64,000 nucleotides of DNA, from assembly GCA_010093605.1 (NCBI GenBank), contig MU004200.1, positions 130,155-194,154 of the forward strand. Direction: 5' to 3'. Shown here in pieces: positions 12,385 to 23,988 of this stretch (position 1 is the first letter of the stretch; each line of letters begins with the position of its first letter). The notes under the pieces were generated by a model. The model saw only the letters and a program-made list of their open reading frames with translations. It was not told the DNA's origin and did no database searches. The DNA comes from Lophium mytilinum. Taxonomy: Eukaryota; Ascomycota; Dothideomycetes; Mytilinidiales; Mytilinidiaceae. Both the position numbers and the translations under genes were made by a program.

Positions 12385-12960
12385 ACTGGCGGCGTGAGCC
12401 CCAAGCAGTCGTGGGGTTCGTCCTGTCGAGCTCGCGGGGCTTGTCGCAGCGTGGTCTCAGCGTTTCAAGGTGCCCCAATACAGCTTAGAGGGCGAAACAC
12501 AGGCTACTCGTGTTGTGGCTCTGAATAGAGGAGTTGTGGGAGCGAGGGCGGGGAGTAAACGTGGCTTTACAGCGGGAGAGCGGTCAACGTCGCCGGCCAA
12601 CTTCTTCCGCAGAGATCCCGTTGGTGTCAATTGGGACGGTTCGAACGGCGGACCAAGATGGTTTTCGGGGGGAGGATTGCAGCGGGCGTAGCTCGAGGGG
12701 TGTTGCTCCAGCTTGAGGTAAGGATATTGAAGTCGAGTTTGGCCTTGGCGCGCCTGCGCCCGGTGTTTCTGATATTCCGGTGCCACGGTGGCTGGTGAAG
12801 TGTTGGCGTGGCTGACGCGGTGGCGTCACTCTCATGGGGTTGCGCTGTGCGCCTTCAAGACCAAGGTTGGTTGATCTCTCGCATCCCCGAGCGTCGTGTC
12901 GCTGCGAGTCTCACTCCCCACCGCATAGCTGCAGTCCACCCAACCGCCACACCTGCAACC
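12385..12960. promoter_or_regulatory. shared divergent promoter region SEC21 / RGD1
   Basis: 576 bp separate the SEC21 start (minus) from the chosen RGD1 start (plus), so both promoters must lie here. No TATA box stands out. The plus-strand frame is open upstream of the RGD1 ATG to an ATG at 12808, which would add 51 residues of ordinary leader-like sequence. Confidence 0.5.
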
Positions 12961-15424
12961 ATGGTCGCAAACCCGCCGAGCCTGCCGCCCATCGAGATGG
13001 GCACCGACAGCTTCCATTCAGACAGTTTCGCCAACCCAGCAACCAACGGCCACGGCGACGGCAACGGCAATGGTTTTGTCGCGGATGGAGCTCCGCCCGC
13101 AACAGCAGTCTCACCCTCATCACCCGTTGCGCCCGCAGTCCTAGCGCCGCCCGAGAAGACTGAACCAGACGAGAGTGTGCTCAAGGCTGTGGACGACGTC
13201 TTGTTTTCAGACGTAAGGACCCTCTCCGCATTCACAGGAAGCGGGGAACTAATTCACTTAGATCGGAGTAAACACACTGCTCAACCGCCTAAAACAAAGC
13301 ATCGCAAGCGCCAAAGACTTCGCAGTCTTCTTGAAGCGCCGGGGAGCTCTAGAGGAGGAGCACGCCAACGGCCTCAAGAAGCTATGCCGCTCCACGTTTG
13401 AGACGATCCGCAAACAGGATGCCCGCCACGGCAGCTATGCTCGCCAGCTAGAAGAGGTCATGAAGGTCAACGAGCGCATGGCCGAGAACGGCTCTCAATT
13501 TGGCCTTTCCCTCCATCAGATGCACGAGGATCTCACCGAGCTATCAAATACCATGGAACGTGGCAGGAAGCAGTGGAAGCAGACCGGATTGGCTGCCGAG
13601 TCGCGCGTACAAGAGGCGGAGAAGATCATGGAGAAGGCTAAGGCCAAGTATGATTCATTGGCCAACGACTACGACCGGGTCAAGACTGGCGACGCTGGGG
13701 CAGGCAGGAAGTTTGGCATCAAAGGGCCCAAGTCCACTGCGCAGCATGAGGAAGATCTGCAGCGAAAGGTTCAAGCAGCGGATGCAGACTATCTGGCAAA
13801 GGTTCAAGCTGCCCAAGCTCAGAGACAGGAACTTGTATCTACTTCTCGCCCGCAAGCTGTGAAAGCAGTGCAGGAATTGGTCACCGAGTGCGATTCCGCC
13901 TTGACCCTACAGCTTCAGAAGTTCGGTCAGTCTATATTCCGTCTCCCGGATGATTTTAGCTAATATGCGTAGTTGCTTTTAACGAAAAGTTGCTGCTGAA
14001 TAACGGTATGGCTGTCAGCCCTGTCAACATTGGGGAGGCTGCGGGCAACCTACCCCCAAGTCTTCGGGAGATAGTCTTCAAGATCGACAATGAGAAAGAC
14101 TTCCACCAGTTTGTCACGAGTCACACTTCGAAGATTCCGGCGAAGCAAGGAGACTACAAATATGTCAAGCATCCGGTAAGCCAATCATCTGTGCCTGTAG
14201 CATCAGCTCTAACTCTTACATCAGACTCTCGTTACTCAATCGGCACAGCCAACTCCACCGGTGCAACAACCAGCGCAGCCGCGACAATCTTTGACAATGC
14301 AGACCAGCCAACCTCCACCGTCATTCTCTATCGCCCAACCAGAGACACCAGAATCTCCTCAAATGCAGCTTGGAATTCATCAAGCACCGCCGGCTACTCA
14401 ACCACTCTCCCAGACGCAGTCGCAGCCGTACAATACCGGTTACCAGCAACCCCCACCACAGCAAGCTTCGCCCTACGATCGAGGGTTTACCCAGCAGCCT
14501 TCTTATGCCCCCTCCTATCCCCAAACTTCCTCGAGCCCGTACGCTCCAGCTCCAGCTGCAGCACCATCGCCATATCAGCAGCCACCCCAGAACGCTGCAG
14601 TGTCATATGGCAATCTCCCTCCTGTGAAGCCCGTATTCGGCATCACCTTGGATGACCTATTCCGGAGAGATGGCACGCCTGTGCCCATGGTCGTATATCA
14701 ATGTATCCAGGGCGTTGACCTTTTCGGCTTGGATCTCGAAGGCATTTACCGGATTCCCGGCACTTCGTCGCACATCACAGCGATGAAGGCCTTATTCGAT
14801 AACGGTATAACACTCTTTCATTATAGTTGTTTCTCTCCACTCTGCATACTAGCAACAGCCTTGCTGACGTCCCACAGATGCATCAAAGGTCGACTTCCGT
14901 AACCCGGAAACCTTCCACCACGATGTCAACAGCGTCGCTGGGCTCCTCAAGCAGTTTTTCCGCGATTTGCCCGACCCGCTGTTGACGGCGGAGCATTACA
15001 CTGAGTTTATTGATGCAGCTCGTAAGTGAAGTATTTCTCGCAAGCTGCATTAAAAGTCAAAGGACTGACGGATTCTGCGCTTAATTTAGGAATTGACGAC
15101 GAAACTGTTCGCCGCGACTCGATGCACGCCATCATAAACGCACTCCCAGACCCGAATTATGCGACTCTACGAGCGCTTGTTCTGCATCTCAACCGCGTGA
15201 ACGAGCACTCCCAAGCTAATCGCATGAGCACAAGCAATCTCGGAATTTGTTTCGCGTAAGTCCACGCTCCAATCCCCCGCGAAACACGGAGTTTTTGCTA
15301 ATTAGTTGCGCACAGGCCGACGATAATGGGCCAGCATCGCGGCCAGATTGCGGACTCGGGGCTGCAGGCCAGAGTCATCGTCACTATTCTGGACAACGTG
15401 TATCAGATCTTCGACGAGGATTGA
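12961..15424 (+). CDS. RGD1: F-BAR and RhoGAP protein, Rgd1-like
   Basis: GTPase-activating protein for Rho GTPases (Rho3/Rho4 in yeast) acting at the plasma membrane in polarity and septation. Seven exons (12961-13212, 13262-13925, 13973-14175, 14225-14804, 14878-15021, 15090-15255, 15316-15424) give 705 residues. The F-BAR/FCH region spans about 85-330 ([19 protein letters not shown] and a long helical stretch); a Gln/Pro-rich linker follows; the RhoGAP domain fills the last 230 residues, with the arginine finger in EGIYRIPG and the [14 protein letters not shown] motif. The start at 12961 was chosen for its strong context (CAACCATGG). The protein ends right after the RhoGAP fold, as in yeast Rgd1. 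Confidence 0.93.
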
Positions 15425-16732
15425 GCCTTCGTCACTCGATTCGCAAGTCTGGTGGTGTTCTCTCAAGGCGGCGCGCACAGCTCGCGGCGGGCATCGCGGC
15501 TGTGGACCTGCAGATACCGTTGGTTAATGGTTTCTAGCCCTTGGAGTGGCGACGCCGACATTGTCAGCAGCGGGGTGGAGGCGGTTGTATGATTATCTTG
15601 GGCAGTCTGATATCTCGTGGATTTGTTTCGGTTCAGCGGCACGGGTGTAGGGGTACTGGATGTAGTTGTTAATGGGAATATATGTTTGTCATTAGGTTTG
15701 TCCTATCCTTTTGTTGATAGGGAGTCCACATCCCCTAATTTCTGACGCATACCCTGATGTCGTCCTGGCTTTAATTTCAGACTCCACATCTCAAGAGCCC
15801 CAGTTACACCCAGAACTATTCCAATTTCGTTGAGGCATAATCGACGTATGTAAACATCTGCAGTTGAGGTCTCATCTCAGCGTGTCGAGTTCGTAGCTCT
15901 TCCTGCTCACCGTCTTTTGGAGAGGATTTAGCGTCTCTTCCCAGTACCATGGTTCGCTCACGATGGGTTCTGGAATCGGAGCCCAACTGCTCCGATACCA
16001 CGGTTTCGAGTGTCAGGTCGGGGTGTGTTAGGGAAACGGGTTTACGGGCCCAGAAGAATCTCTGGCCGCGACCATTTCTTCATGCCGCTTCAGCCTACCC
16101 CACTCGGAATGCTCAGGACTCAGCACAAACACGTGTTCCTGATGCTTTTAACATCCCGATTTTGCAACATCGTGGAGAATGTGACACGTCATAGATTTAC
16201 ATTGTATCAAGCTTTCTAAAATGCGACTTCTCGGTTGAGCGAAGCGGGTCGCGGAGCGCCGCTGGGCCATGAAACAAGACACTGGGGTTTTCGCTGTGCA
16301 TCTCACCCTGTCAAAACTCCTCAGCTTCGGAATATAAGACTGATCGTATTCAGTTAATTTTTCTCGTTTCAAAGTGTCCGATGGTGGGGCATAGAGACAT
16401 CTTGCCGGTGAGTCGCTGCCGGAGGATAGACTCAGGGAGTTCTGCGCGAAGGTGGATGCGTTGTGTGAGGGGACGGGGGTGGTGGTCACGTCGGTGTAAT
16501 TCACGTATAGGCGGGATGCGGAGGTGGCGGTGAGCGATGATAGCTGCGGGATGATTGATTGATGGGTGATGGTTAGGTAGGCGCAATGACAGTAAGACTG
16601 AGCTCTTGAGAACGAGAAGGGAATTGCCGCAGGTCTTGCGAGAAGGAGGTGCTCAACTGACTGCCTCGATCCAGGAGGAGCATATGTTGGGGTTTGTGAT
16701 TTTGTTTGCCCGTTTTTTTGGTCGAGACTTTC
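15425..16732. other. intergenic, convergent 3' ends, no gene seen
   Basis: 1.3 kb between the RGD1 stop and the stop of the minus-strand orphan at 16733. A minus-strand open frame at 16148-16504 has no conserved feature and I do not call it. No repeat was seen. Confidence 0.45.
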
Positions 16733-17587
16733 CTATTGGCCGCTCCAATCCGCATGGTAGGATCCACCAAAACCCTTCGACCTCATGATCTGCTCTTCAA
16801 TAGCAACACAAGTAAGGATGATATGTTCTAGCGCATCTCCACTAACACCGTCAATCATAATCCCAAGACTCCCCATGCCATGGCTATCTTCGACCTTCTC
16901 TAAGCCGTCCTTCTCCCAAGATGACGACCTGGGCTTGTAAATAGCCAGTATGTCTTGGCCGCTTTTGAGCATCAAACTTCCTCCCACACACCTGCCTCGA
17001 GAATCCCACGCCAACTTGACAAATCGCCCGGTGTAGGTTTCGTCATACCCATCCCACTGGTTGTAACTAGCGCACCATTCCAAGGGCTTAGACATGTCGC
17101 GTCCCAGGAGTTTAGTCAAGACCGAGTCTCGCCATTGCCCGTGGCCTAGCCCGTTGGTAAGCTGCAGCTCTTTCTCGTCCGAGGTCAACTTTGGTTTGAC
17201 GGAGCTCCCCGAAGGCTCTGGAGACGGGGTATATCGGACGCTGCCCTTGACGCACATGAAACGTTCAAACAGCCGCTGTTGGATCATGATGCGTCGCTGC
17301 TTCGTAGGAGTTTTATCGTGGTAGCTCGAAGTTATCTGAGGATTTTCCGAGAGGCTGAGGGGTGTCCACTGAGAGCGGAATAGCCAGGGTTGAACATGGT
17401 TCTCGATGAGATATGTGGGAGTCTTGATACTGTTGTTCTCTACTCTGTGGCCCTCATTACGGTACACAGCAAAGATTGGCGCTTTCCTGCTATTCAAAGT
17501 GCTACTACGCGAGGATCCGGTTGGCTTGCCTTGTGGGCAGATGTCAAACGAGTAGAGGGGTGTTATAATTTTGGTTTGATAAGACAT
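16733..17587 (-). CDS. uncharacterised single-exon protein, 284 aa
   Basis: One uninterrupted frame from ATG to TAG. No signal peptide or membrane segment. The C-terminal half contains alternating hydrophobic stretches (KLAWDSRGRCVGGSLML, LGIMIDGVSGDALEHIILT) that could form a beta-rich domain ending in a hydrophobic helix, an arrangement loosely like the Tubby/LOR-type fold; this is a weak impression, not an identification. The N-terminal third is rich in Ser, Thr and Pro. A TATA box lies about 50 bp upstream of the ATG. Natural-looking composition and the promoter element make a real gene likely, but the function is unknown. Confidence 0.65.
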   Translation of the reverse strand: MSYQTKIITPLYSFDICPQGKPTGSSRSSTLNSRKAPIFAVYRNEGHRVENNSIKTPTYLIENHVQPWLFRSQWTPLSLSENPQITSSYHDKTPTKQRRIMIQQRLFERFMCVKGSVRYTPSPEPSGSSVKPKLTSDEKELQLTNGLGHGQWRDSVLTKLLGRDMSKPLEWCASYNQWDGYDETYTGRFVKLAWDSRGRCVGGSLMLKSGQDILAIYKPRSSSWEKDGLEKVEDSHGMGSLGIMIDGVSGDALEHIILTCVAIEEQIMRSKGFGGSYHADWSGQ

Positions 17588-18779
17588 GGTGAAAACTGCA
17601 AACTGCCGCGTCTAGAATTCGAGATAGGCCGGGAGCTTTATATAAACCTGGAAGCATGTGGCTAGTTGATGGCTGAGTCTTTAGCTGAGGTGGCTGAGTG
17701 AACCTAGCGCGGAGCGACTTTAGTGTTCTTACACATGTGACCGTATGTTGACCCTCATTTGCGGTCCGATTCTTGTTATAGTTGAGAGTCGCTAGGGAAG
17801 CACGTGGAACAAAAATTCTCCTGGAACGCAGAGGACCTTCTGCACGCTTAAAGGTAGAATATAGTCACATGACTGTTCAGAGTAAGCGACAGCTGATGCT
17901 CTAGCGTAGCTTTAAGCGAACCATTGAGATTGTTCCTAAGGCAGTTTCCTTTCCCGTTCAGGGAACTGAAGTGCTCATCCTCTAGCCGGAGCTGTTGGCT
18001 GTGCTACCTCCTACAAAGTAGAGTGAGCACATCATAAGCTGAGACTACCAACACGTTGAATCCCAGCTTCGGGCCCTGTATCCGTTAAGAAAGATTAAAA
18101 GTGGCTTGCAGCCGCCGCATCCTTAGTACGTGTAGCACCAGCGGCAATCCGCAGCAGTTATCAGTAGTGTACGGCAATCTGCGGCAAGGTGCAGTCCACA
18201 GCTCAAGCAGTAACATAGACTAGCCTTGGGGGAACAGCTCTGACGAGACGAGGTAGGGTGAAACCCGGCACTAGCGACAGATGATGAATACTCTAGTTGT
18301 AGCGTCTTGGCGAGAAGATGTCTCGCGACCACCTTAAGAACTTGTATAGCTCCATGTATACTCTAGGTAATTGCTCCATGAGATGGGTGCTCGGCGCATT
18401 GAAATGTCAGGACTTAACTTTTTTGGGATAGTGAGCCGAGTCACGTGCACTTTCTACATACATTGCTTTTCAAGTTCAACATTGCAGCTCCGTAAAAGAA
18501 AATACTTAACTTCGAGTTTCATTAATTATTCGGTGAGTTAAGGCTTGCTCTTAAAATCTCCGTCGTCGTCTCGGCACGAGTTCTCGCCAACTTGTCTTTA
18601 TCGTGGCCCTCGTCTAGGACCTCGGGACGCGTCACCTCACGATAAGCATCATGAACAAAAACCCAAAAGAACCTCCAGTTCAAACCAAATGAATTCGCAA
18701 ACTCCTTGATGGTCAGGTCCTACATGGTCCAGCTCTAAAACTCAGGATATCGGCACTAAACCTACTCTGCGTCCCTACC
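17588..18779. other. intergenic, divergent promoters, no gene seen
   Basis: 1.2 kb between two divergent starts. Besides the TATA box there is a short imperfect direct repeat, CGGCAATCCGC at 18142 and CGGCAATCTGC at 18172, 30 bp apart. No further structure was recognised. Confidence 0.45.
17637..17646 (-). promoter_or_regulatory. TATA box of the 284-aa orphan gene
   Basis: TTTATATAAA, palindromic, centred about 55 bp upstream of the ATG at 17587. Its position fits a core promoter with a short 5' leader. Confidence 0.5.
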
Positions 18780-20844
18780 ATGGACCACAATTATACTCTC
18801 GGCATCCGGGTCCCCACTCTCACAAGCCTCGCAAACATACTCCTTTTGATCATATCCCCGACTATAGCTATTAGCCAAGCACCCCTCTCATCTTTTTCAA
18901 GCCTTCCGCCCATTCCCACTTCCCTCAATTTTTCGTCTCCGGGACCCTGCGTATTCCACTCTCTCGCAACCCTCCTCCAGCAATGGCCCCAGACTTTCTT
19001 CCCCAATGGCCACACCATTGCCAGCGTTACTATACCGCCCCATACGCTGCTATACCATGGTCGCCATGATGCGTCACCGCCGCCAAGCCCTGAGTGGCTC
19101 GCATTTGATGTTGAAATGGCGTATGGGATCATGGGCAACCTACCTGATTCGCGACTATTTACCTATCGTACGACTCGGCCAGTCCGTGCGGTGTATTTCG
19201 ATGGCATGAGCGCGAGCCTGATGGGCGACGGTACTAGAAGTCAGATGGTGTTTCTGTACAATGGCACCGATGGTATTCCGGAACGAGATTGGCCGAGGCC
19301 GGGGCGGCCACCTGGAAGAGGAGGAAAGGATGATGGGGATAGGCATTGGAACCCGCTTGAAGACGAGTATTTTCGGGCGAGAGGGCTTTGTGCATGGCTG
19401 AAAGAGGAGGGGCTAGGAGGGAGAGGATGGGGGTATGAAGGCGTCGTGAGGATGAATGCAGGGTTTGAGGTTATTTGGTGTGATTTCGAGTCGCCGTCGT
19501 TGAGCTTGGTGTCGAATTTAAATGTGTCAGTGCCGCGGCTTGAATTGGAGGAGGCGGAAAACGGGCGTTCGAGTGAACAAGAGGAGGCTGTGGAACTTGG
19601 AGATTTGAGAAGAAGATCTCGAGTAGAGAAGAGGGAAGACGGCGATGAGGGCCCACACGGTCCTGGAATGGCGGATCCGACCGAGCCTTTCAAAGAATTC
19701 TCCAGCTGGATGTGGTTCTCTGCCGCGACACGACGGTACTTTGGCGAATCCCGAATAAAGGTCGATGCTTGTGGTCTTTTCTCATTCTACGACCCCGAAA
19801 TGCAGGATCAAACCCTTTCAAGAATCACCCAAGAAGCAGAAGAGTTGAACATCACCGCTGGTGGCCTCTGGATCCAACCTGAGGTCGAAAGCGATAGACT
19901 CATAGGTCTGCAAAAGCTTGCCCGGCGAAGACGAGCGCATCAGCTTGATAGCGTTAGTACCGATGACGGTTTGATCATGCGAACTGGTGTCAAAGCCGTC
20001 CTGAAGGAAGTACTAGGCTATGGAAAGAGCTGCAGTGGTATCGAATGGCATTCTACTGCCCAAGAGATCATAAGGACATATCACGTGATACTCCAAGACC
20101 TCCAACTAGCACTGCAAAAAGCTGGAAACGAAGGAACAGATTTGAACCCGCGAGCTAGGTTGGAGTCCATTCGATTTCTGACGCACTGGCTTCTACTACA
20201 ATTCTTGGAATACCCGCCAAATCGTCCGTATCCGAAAGAGGCCCTAGCAGATCTGTTCTCACTGGATTCTCAAGCAGCACGGCATGCTTTTAGAAGGTGT
20301 CGCAGTCAGTACGCAATTGACGGCTTTGAGCTGAATGATCGCGAGGACGCGTTTGCTTCTGGCCTGAACTACACTCTTTCTGGAATCTGCAGCACATTCA
20401 TTCGAATCGGCATGGAAGTAGAGTACACTTGGCTTTCGGACTACAACAATAGCCCTCATGAGAACGACCCAGAGGAGCCCCGGACCACGGGACTCGCCGA
20501 CAAGATTACTCAGTGGAAACATCAGCTAGAGGAGCTCATTGCCTGGCTCGGATGGGCGGAGCAAGACTCCACCTGCCGAGGTGGTTGTGCACCCGGCGTA
20601 AGTGAAGATGTTCACCCGTCCACTATGTGACTGTTACTGACGAGAAGCGAAGGAGATTTGCTACATTCCCATGTGGCCGGTCGCCGGCGTTCCTAGAAGA
20701 GGACCGCCTCCGCCCAAGAGACCCGACTTCAACGCAGACTTGAACGATGCAAATGCTCCTCCGAGGCTGCCTCCCGGTTGGGGCAACATGGATGAGCATC
20801 TGTGGCATCCGACATGTGTGAACACATCCTCATTTCCCCCGTGA
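18780..20844 (+). CDS. uncharacterised secretory-pathway protein, 669 aa
   Basis: Two exons (18780-20597, 20653-20844) joined over a 55-bp intron (GTAAGT, branch TACTGAC). A hydrophobic segment at about 13-32 (SLANILLLIISPTIAIS) is a signal peptide or signal anchor. Several N-glycosylation sequons (NFS, NGT, NVS, NIT, NYT, NTS) support a lumenal or extracellular body. A conserved-looking core near 105-150 contains WLAFDVEMAYGI, RLFTYRTTRPVRAVYFDG and SASLMGDG. An acidic/basic linker with LRRRSRVEKRE near 280 could be a Kex2-type cleavage region. Exon 2 adds a Cys- and Pro-rich end (CYIPMWPVAGVPRRG, a second WHPTC cysteine). It appears to belong to a family of fungal hypothetical proteins; no activity can be assigned. 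Confidence 0.8.
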
Positions 20845-21757
20845 GGCCATATCGCTCTCATTGATTTGAGCCCGGTATAATTCACATGCGCTGATGCCCG
20901 ATCTCGCAGCTACAAGGGTAGCATAAGCCGAAGCAGCGAATGAATTGCTCCAATCTTCGTTAGATCATAGCGCTCTATAGGCCAGCAGGTCCAGATCAGC
21001 AAGCAACAAAACAAAGTGTCCCTACAACCAGGACCTTCAACCGAGGCTCCACTCATTCCATCAATGGGGGGTGAATGGTGTCAAAGATACCCGTCAACAA
21101 ATTTTTTCATCGTCAAGCATCACTCCCTTCATATTTGAGTCACGAGACAAAAATGGATGTGCGGTAGGATCAATACAATCACATCAACCCCTTTCTTCGG
21201 TCTCTATCGAGTCCCCCCGCTCTACAAGCTTACTACTTGGGGAATTACTCCATGTCCGAAGCATGCGTTCGGCTCTAAAAACGCAAGGAAGCATGTCACG
21301 AGAGCTGCAGTGCTGCAATGACTTGCACGTCGTAGGAGATGTGGAGGAGTGTTTGCCTGTTCCTTGGGTCCTGCGATATTGGTCTCCACAGGAACCCCTG
21401 CTTCGTCGGCAATTGTTGTTGGTGTCGCAAGGGTAGGCATCGAGAAAGCGTTACGGCGGAGGCGATCAGCAACAAAGCTTTTCGGCAAGAACCAGGCTCA
21501 GTCCCACTTTACCTTGCTCACTCGGCAAACCCAAATTCACATGTTGACACCAGGCCAGATATCGCTCTGGAAGTATACCCAGCTTCTCGCTTCATGATAT
21601 GACGTTTGCTCCAGTTCCCCGGATACCACGGCCCTAGCAATCTACCTTAATCGGTCACTCCGGGGAATTACCCCAAAGCTTATGGGGACATGCCAATCCT
21701 TTGGATCACGAACTACTCGGCTCAATTATTCGCGCGGGTAGAGTAGCGACCATCACC

Positions 21758-21770
21758 TCCGGCCGCCGGA
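21758..21770. promoter_or_regulatory. CGG/CCG palindrome, possible zinc-cluster factor site
   Basis: TCCGGCCGCCGGA reads nearly the same on both strands and holds paired CGG/CCG triplets, the half-sites used by Zn2Cys6 regulators. It lies about 235 bp upstream of the secreted protein ATG. Function is inferred only from form and position. Confidence 0.3.
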
Positions 21771-21893
21771 CGCTACAAGGGTAATGGAAAACGCAGTAAC
21801 AACACTTCGCATTGTCGATTATAGCCCTCTCTGGGATAGACATTCCCGGGGTAACTGGCTTCTCCGCATTTGCAAAGACGGAAGTAATGCGAA

Positions 21894-21900
21894 TATAAAA
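21894..21900 (+). promoter_or_regulatory. TATA box of the small secreted protein gene
   Basis: TATAAAA about 103 bp upstream of the ATG at 22003, followed by a pyrimidine-rich leader. Typical of a strongly or conditionally expressed fungal gene. Confidence 0.5.
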
Positions 21901-22002
21901 TATCAGAACGTTCCCAGCTTGGCCACCATCGCACACTTCTGACTACTCTACCATCCGTCTCAACTTGCAGCTGAAAGAGTTCTACACCGCAAAGTTTTCA
22001 TC

Positions 22003-22577
22003 ATGAAGTTCCTCCAAAGCATCTCCCTCCTATTCGCGACCATGACCATGGCAGTTCTGTCATCGCCGGCGCCAGGAGCGAATCCCGCCGCGATAGCAAC
22101 ACCCGAAATCGCAGACGCCGCAATGATGGAAGCTCTGAACGCTCGCGCAATCGACGTGAGCGAAATCACCGGCCTAGTCAAAAACCTATCGTCCACGCTG
22201 TCGACCATCGGCGCAATTCTCACCCAAGATACCCTCACGGAAGTCAAATCTATCATCGACCACGCCAACGACCTCCTCGACGATACAACCACCAAGGACC
22301 TCAAGGGCCTCGTTCAGAAAGGCGCGAGCCTACTGAACTCGGACCTGTTGTCTAAGGTCGGCAGCCTGCTCACTCCGGCCTTGCTCACGAACGTCACCGA
22401 TATCCTTGGTGGTGCGCACGATTTACTCACGGCTGAGTTCGTTTCGAACACCAAGACGCTGATTAACGATGCGACACCAGTATGTCTTTTCCCCTCAGTC
22501 CTCGTTATACCGGGCTTACTAACAGCGAGCAGTTGATCGTGGCAGTATCAGAGCTCTTCAAAGCCCTTCTAGGGTAG
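22003..22577 (+). CDS. small secreted helical protein without cysteine, 173 aa
   Basis: Two exons (22003-22479, 22533-22577) across a 53-bp intron with a TACTAAC branch point. A signal peptide (MKFLQSISLLFATMTMAVLSSPAP) is followed by an alpha-helical, Leu/Thr/Asp-rich chain with repeated amphipathic units of the form (L/V)xxLLTxxxLTxV and LSKVGSLLTPALL. There are no cysteines in the mature part. It is reminiscent of helical cell-wall or surface-binding proteins such as HsbA, but no diagnostic motif is present. The promoter has a TATA box. Likely exported to the wall or medium; role unknown. Confidence 0.78.
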
Positions 22578-23988
22578 GGCTTCCATGCGCACGCACGATT
22601 AACGACAGGGCACGAGGCAAAATGGGATGCGGGGGGTTTGGTCCAGCTTCCCACGCAGCCCATGGGGGGAGGTTACAAGGTGCATCCTGAACGGACGGAC
22701 TGTCATGCATTACTCGGTACCTGGGCCGGACAGGCCCTTGCTACCTCATACGCTACTTTAGTAAATTATATGAGCATTATTAGCTGCACGAATCCTCATT
22801 TTGACGTCCTGATACCATTCCTCAATTGCGCCGTGAATCTCGTATGATCCGCTGTGCCAAAACACCTCTTAAGAAAAGGGTTTGGTCCCAGCTATTTCTT
22901 CGCTACTCTCCATCTCATCAAGCAAAGGGTTACGCATCACGTGAGCCTGAAGTCAAAACAACCTTTCCCCTCCGCACGCGCCCTTCCCGATCCCACCCTG
23001 CAGATGCCATCCCCGGACTATCATGCAGGGCCCCCGTGCAAGCCCTCCACGAATCAAAGCCGCGGACCCCGACCTTACCTCGGCCAAAGCGGGCACGCAA
23101 GGGACGGCCAGGACCGCGGGATGATCTCTTGCCTTGCTCCGTCTGGCCCCGGAGGCCGGGCGCTGAACAGGGGCTAGTGGCCGTTTTGAGTCGGAGGGCC
23201 AGAAAATGTCACTCGGGGGGTGCGATTTCGGGGTTGCTGGATTCGGGGTGTTGGGCTCGGGGGTGGCCAATCAGAGTCTTGGTTAGCACACGCGAGACAG
23301 GGGGCGTCATGCGAGGCATGGATACAGCGAGGTGGCAGCGGTGCGCTCTTCTTTTACCCCGGAAAAGACTAAGGAATGGCAGTGAGAGGACTAGGCTTTG
23401 ATGACCCATTCCTTTGCTTTCCCAGCACCCAGTTTCGTCGTGAGTGGTCCGGATCGACCAAACTAGGGTTGCTTTGGGAGAGTGACAGTTGTTGCTGGAC
23501 CCCACTGTGCCACGTTCGGGCTTGTACCAAGGTATCTATCCTGGCTGGCCAACTGGAGTATTTCGTTCATGTGAAGAGCCGGGGGGATTAAGCGAGGGCG
23601 AGGCGATATTCTACCGCGGCTGGAGTGCTTCACGAGATGCTGCGATGAGCGGATGACTTGGACGTCGCCGAGTTAGTCCGGCACAGCAAGACGATAACGA
23701 TGATCGCAATGCTGAAGGGGTATCTTTGATTGACTAGCTATACTCTGGAGGAAGGGGATGGTGATGATCCGGGGCCGAAGGAGGGGGGAGAAGACTGGGG
23801 GAGGGTGTGGGGTAGAGAAGATGGGGTTTGTGGGGTAAGAGTTCGACCGCTTCGTTGTTTTCTCTTGAGAGGAGTGCTTTGTCGGTGGGTTTCTGTCTTC
23901 TGGCTTCTTTTAGCAATCGTCTCCTTACATCGTGAGGTATCCTCTAGTTTGAAAAGATTCTGCCTCATTTGAATTTCCCTTCGCCGCC
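22578..23988. other. intergenic, no gene seen
   Basis: 1.4 kb. A GC-rich patch at about 22960-23280 contains G-runs on the plus strand (23215-23265). A 191-codon plus-strand frame at 22826 is Arg-rich, lacks domain features and is judged spurious. The end of the region is the promoter of the DUF3712 gene. Confidence 0.45.

Larger units (their letters stand above)
20845..22002. other. intergenic: upstream region of the small secreted protein gene
   Basis: 1.16 kb. Short open frames here carry no family signal. It contains two copies of GGGGAATTAC (21239-21248 and 21662-21671), a CCGG-rich palindrome at 21758-21770 and a TATA box at 21894, consistent with a regulated promoter for the gene at 22003. 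Confidence 0.5.

Noticed and set aside
16148-16504. 118-codon minus-strand frame
   Set aside because: No homology features and no promoter signals; left as intergenic.
22826-23401. Arg-rich 191-codon frame in an intergenic region
   Set aside because: No initiation context, no domain, composition follows the GC-rich patch.
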